This document shows, one piece after another, positions 5,727-6,071 of a stretch of 6,071 nucleotides of DNA. The notes beneath the pieces were generated by a model. The model did not search any database, was not told the DNA's origin, and saw only the letters and a program-made list of their open reading frames with translations. Source of the stretch: Methanomassiliicoccaceae archaeon (GTDB lineage: Archaea; Thermoplasmatota; Thermoplasmata; Methanomassiliicoccales; Methanomethylophilaceae); the NCBI GenBank assembly GCA_016282555.1, contig JAEEKU010000157.1, positions 1 through 6,071 of the forward strand. The letters run 5' to 3'. Positions within the stretch are counted from its first letter, which is position 1; every line of letters begins with the position of its first letter. The position numbers and the translations under genes are program-made.

Positions 5727-6071
5727 TCATTCGGGAGTGCCGGTCTCGCCGGAAATTTCTTCTTCGGCGGGCGCAGGCGCGGGTTCGAGATCCGACTCCG
5801 GACCGATGTTTTCGATCTGGTTTTCGAATTCCTCGGCCTCTCTTCTCAGGATTTTAACCGCTTCGTCGAGAGCCTGCTGCGCGGTATACGATCCGTCCGT
5901 CTCGAATTTGAACAGGAAGCAGGTGTCATCGCCGGTTACGGTTATGCCCTGCCCGTCCTTGATGTGCTCGATGCAGGCCTTGCACAGGCTGCATTCCGAT
6001 TCCCTGACGACCTTGAGACGCCCGTCCTCGACCTCGAATACCTCCTTCGGGCATATTCCGGCGCATTCGCG
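5727..6071 (-). CDS. rpo3: RNA polymerase subunit D (Rpo3), C-terminal part (5' end outside window)
   Basis: Translation of the - strand from the right edge gives 114 residues ending in TGA at 5729-5727; no start codon for it lies in the window. It contains CAGICPKEVFEVEDGRL, then CSLCKACIEHI, then a strand pair and helix (TCFLFKFETDGSYTAQQALD, KILRREAEEF). This is the iron-sulfur domain and the C-terminal half of the dimerisation domain of archaeal RNA polymerase subunit D, which pairs with subunit L to form the platform for polymerase assembly (like bacterial alpha). The cysteines C7, C27, C30 and C33 of the fragment are spaced 20-3-3, the same as the [4Fe-4S] ligands I recall for the Sulfolobus subunit. 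An additional C3 gives a CxxxCP motif. The last ~28 residues are an acidic Ala/Pro/Glu tail (EPAPAPAEEE) beyond the conserved core. A hairpin and U-tract follow. The family call is firm even though the gene is partial. Confidence 0.9.
   Translation of the reverse strand, partial: RECAGICPKEVFEVEDGRLKVVRESECSLCKACIEHIKDGQGITVTGDDTCFLFKFETDGSYTAQQALDEAVKILRREAEEFENQIENIGPESDLEPAPAPAEEEISGETGTPE

Noticed and set aside
1..6071. CRISPR array, insertion sequence, tRNA, rRNA or integration site
   Set aside because: No spaced direct repeats, transposase, terminal inverted repeats or tRNA-like arms were found; nearly all sequence is accounted for by conserved genes.

Overview
The window reads as a chromosomal segment of a euryarchaeal-type archaeon. 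It carries the large subunit of the archaea-specific replicative polymerase PolD, a stand-alone archaeal NOG1 GTPase, and the C-terminal part of RNA polymerase subunit D (Rpo3) with an iron-sulfur domain. The promoters look archaeal (TATA boxes placed for leaderless messages). GC-rich genes broken by short AT-rich gaps, the lamin-tail protein, and stop codons that are TGA or TAA but never TAG would fit Thermoplasmata, perhaps Methanomassiliicoccales. That placement is an inference from gene content and style, not a proven assignment.

Layout on the + strand. From 3 to 866 is the end of a gene whose start lies outside the window. It holds the C-terminal half of a lamin-tail domain followed by about 215 residues I do not recognise. 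A TATA-like promoter over its last codons (856-869) probably drives nog1 (891-1913). The DP2 gene of PolD (1892-5266) overlaps the end of nog1, so the two probably share one transcript that links ribosome assembly with DNA replication.

Layout on the - strand. The DP2 gene converges, with only two bases between stop codons, on a small winged-helix transcription regulator (5269-5616). Upstream of that regulator lie its TATA box, an AT-rich inverted repeat that could be an operator, and a hairpin plus U-tract that looks like the terminator of the next gene. That gene is rpo3 (5727-6071, running off the right edge). It is easy to miss because no start codon lies inside the window, but its translation is clear.

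Most of the window is core information-processing machinery in ordinary form. I see no CRISPR array, mobile element, tRNA, rRNA or evident new defence system. The points most worth checking are the unrecognised domain behind the lamin tail, the putative operator at the regulator's promoter, the NOG1 G4 motif variant, and the residual ferredoxin cysteines in Rpo3.
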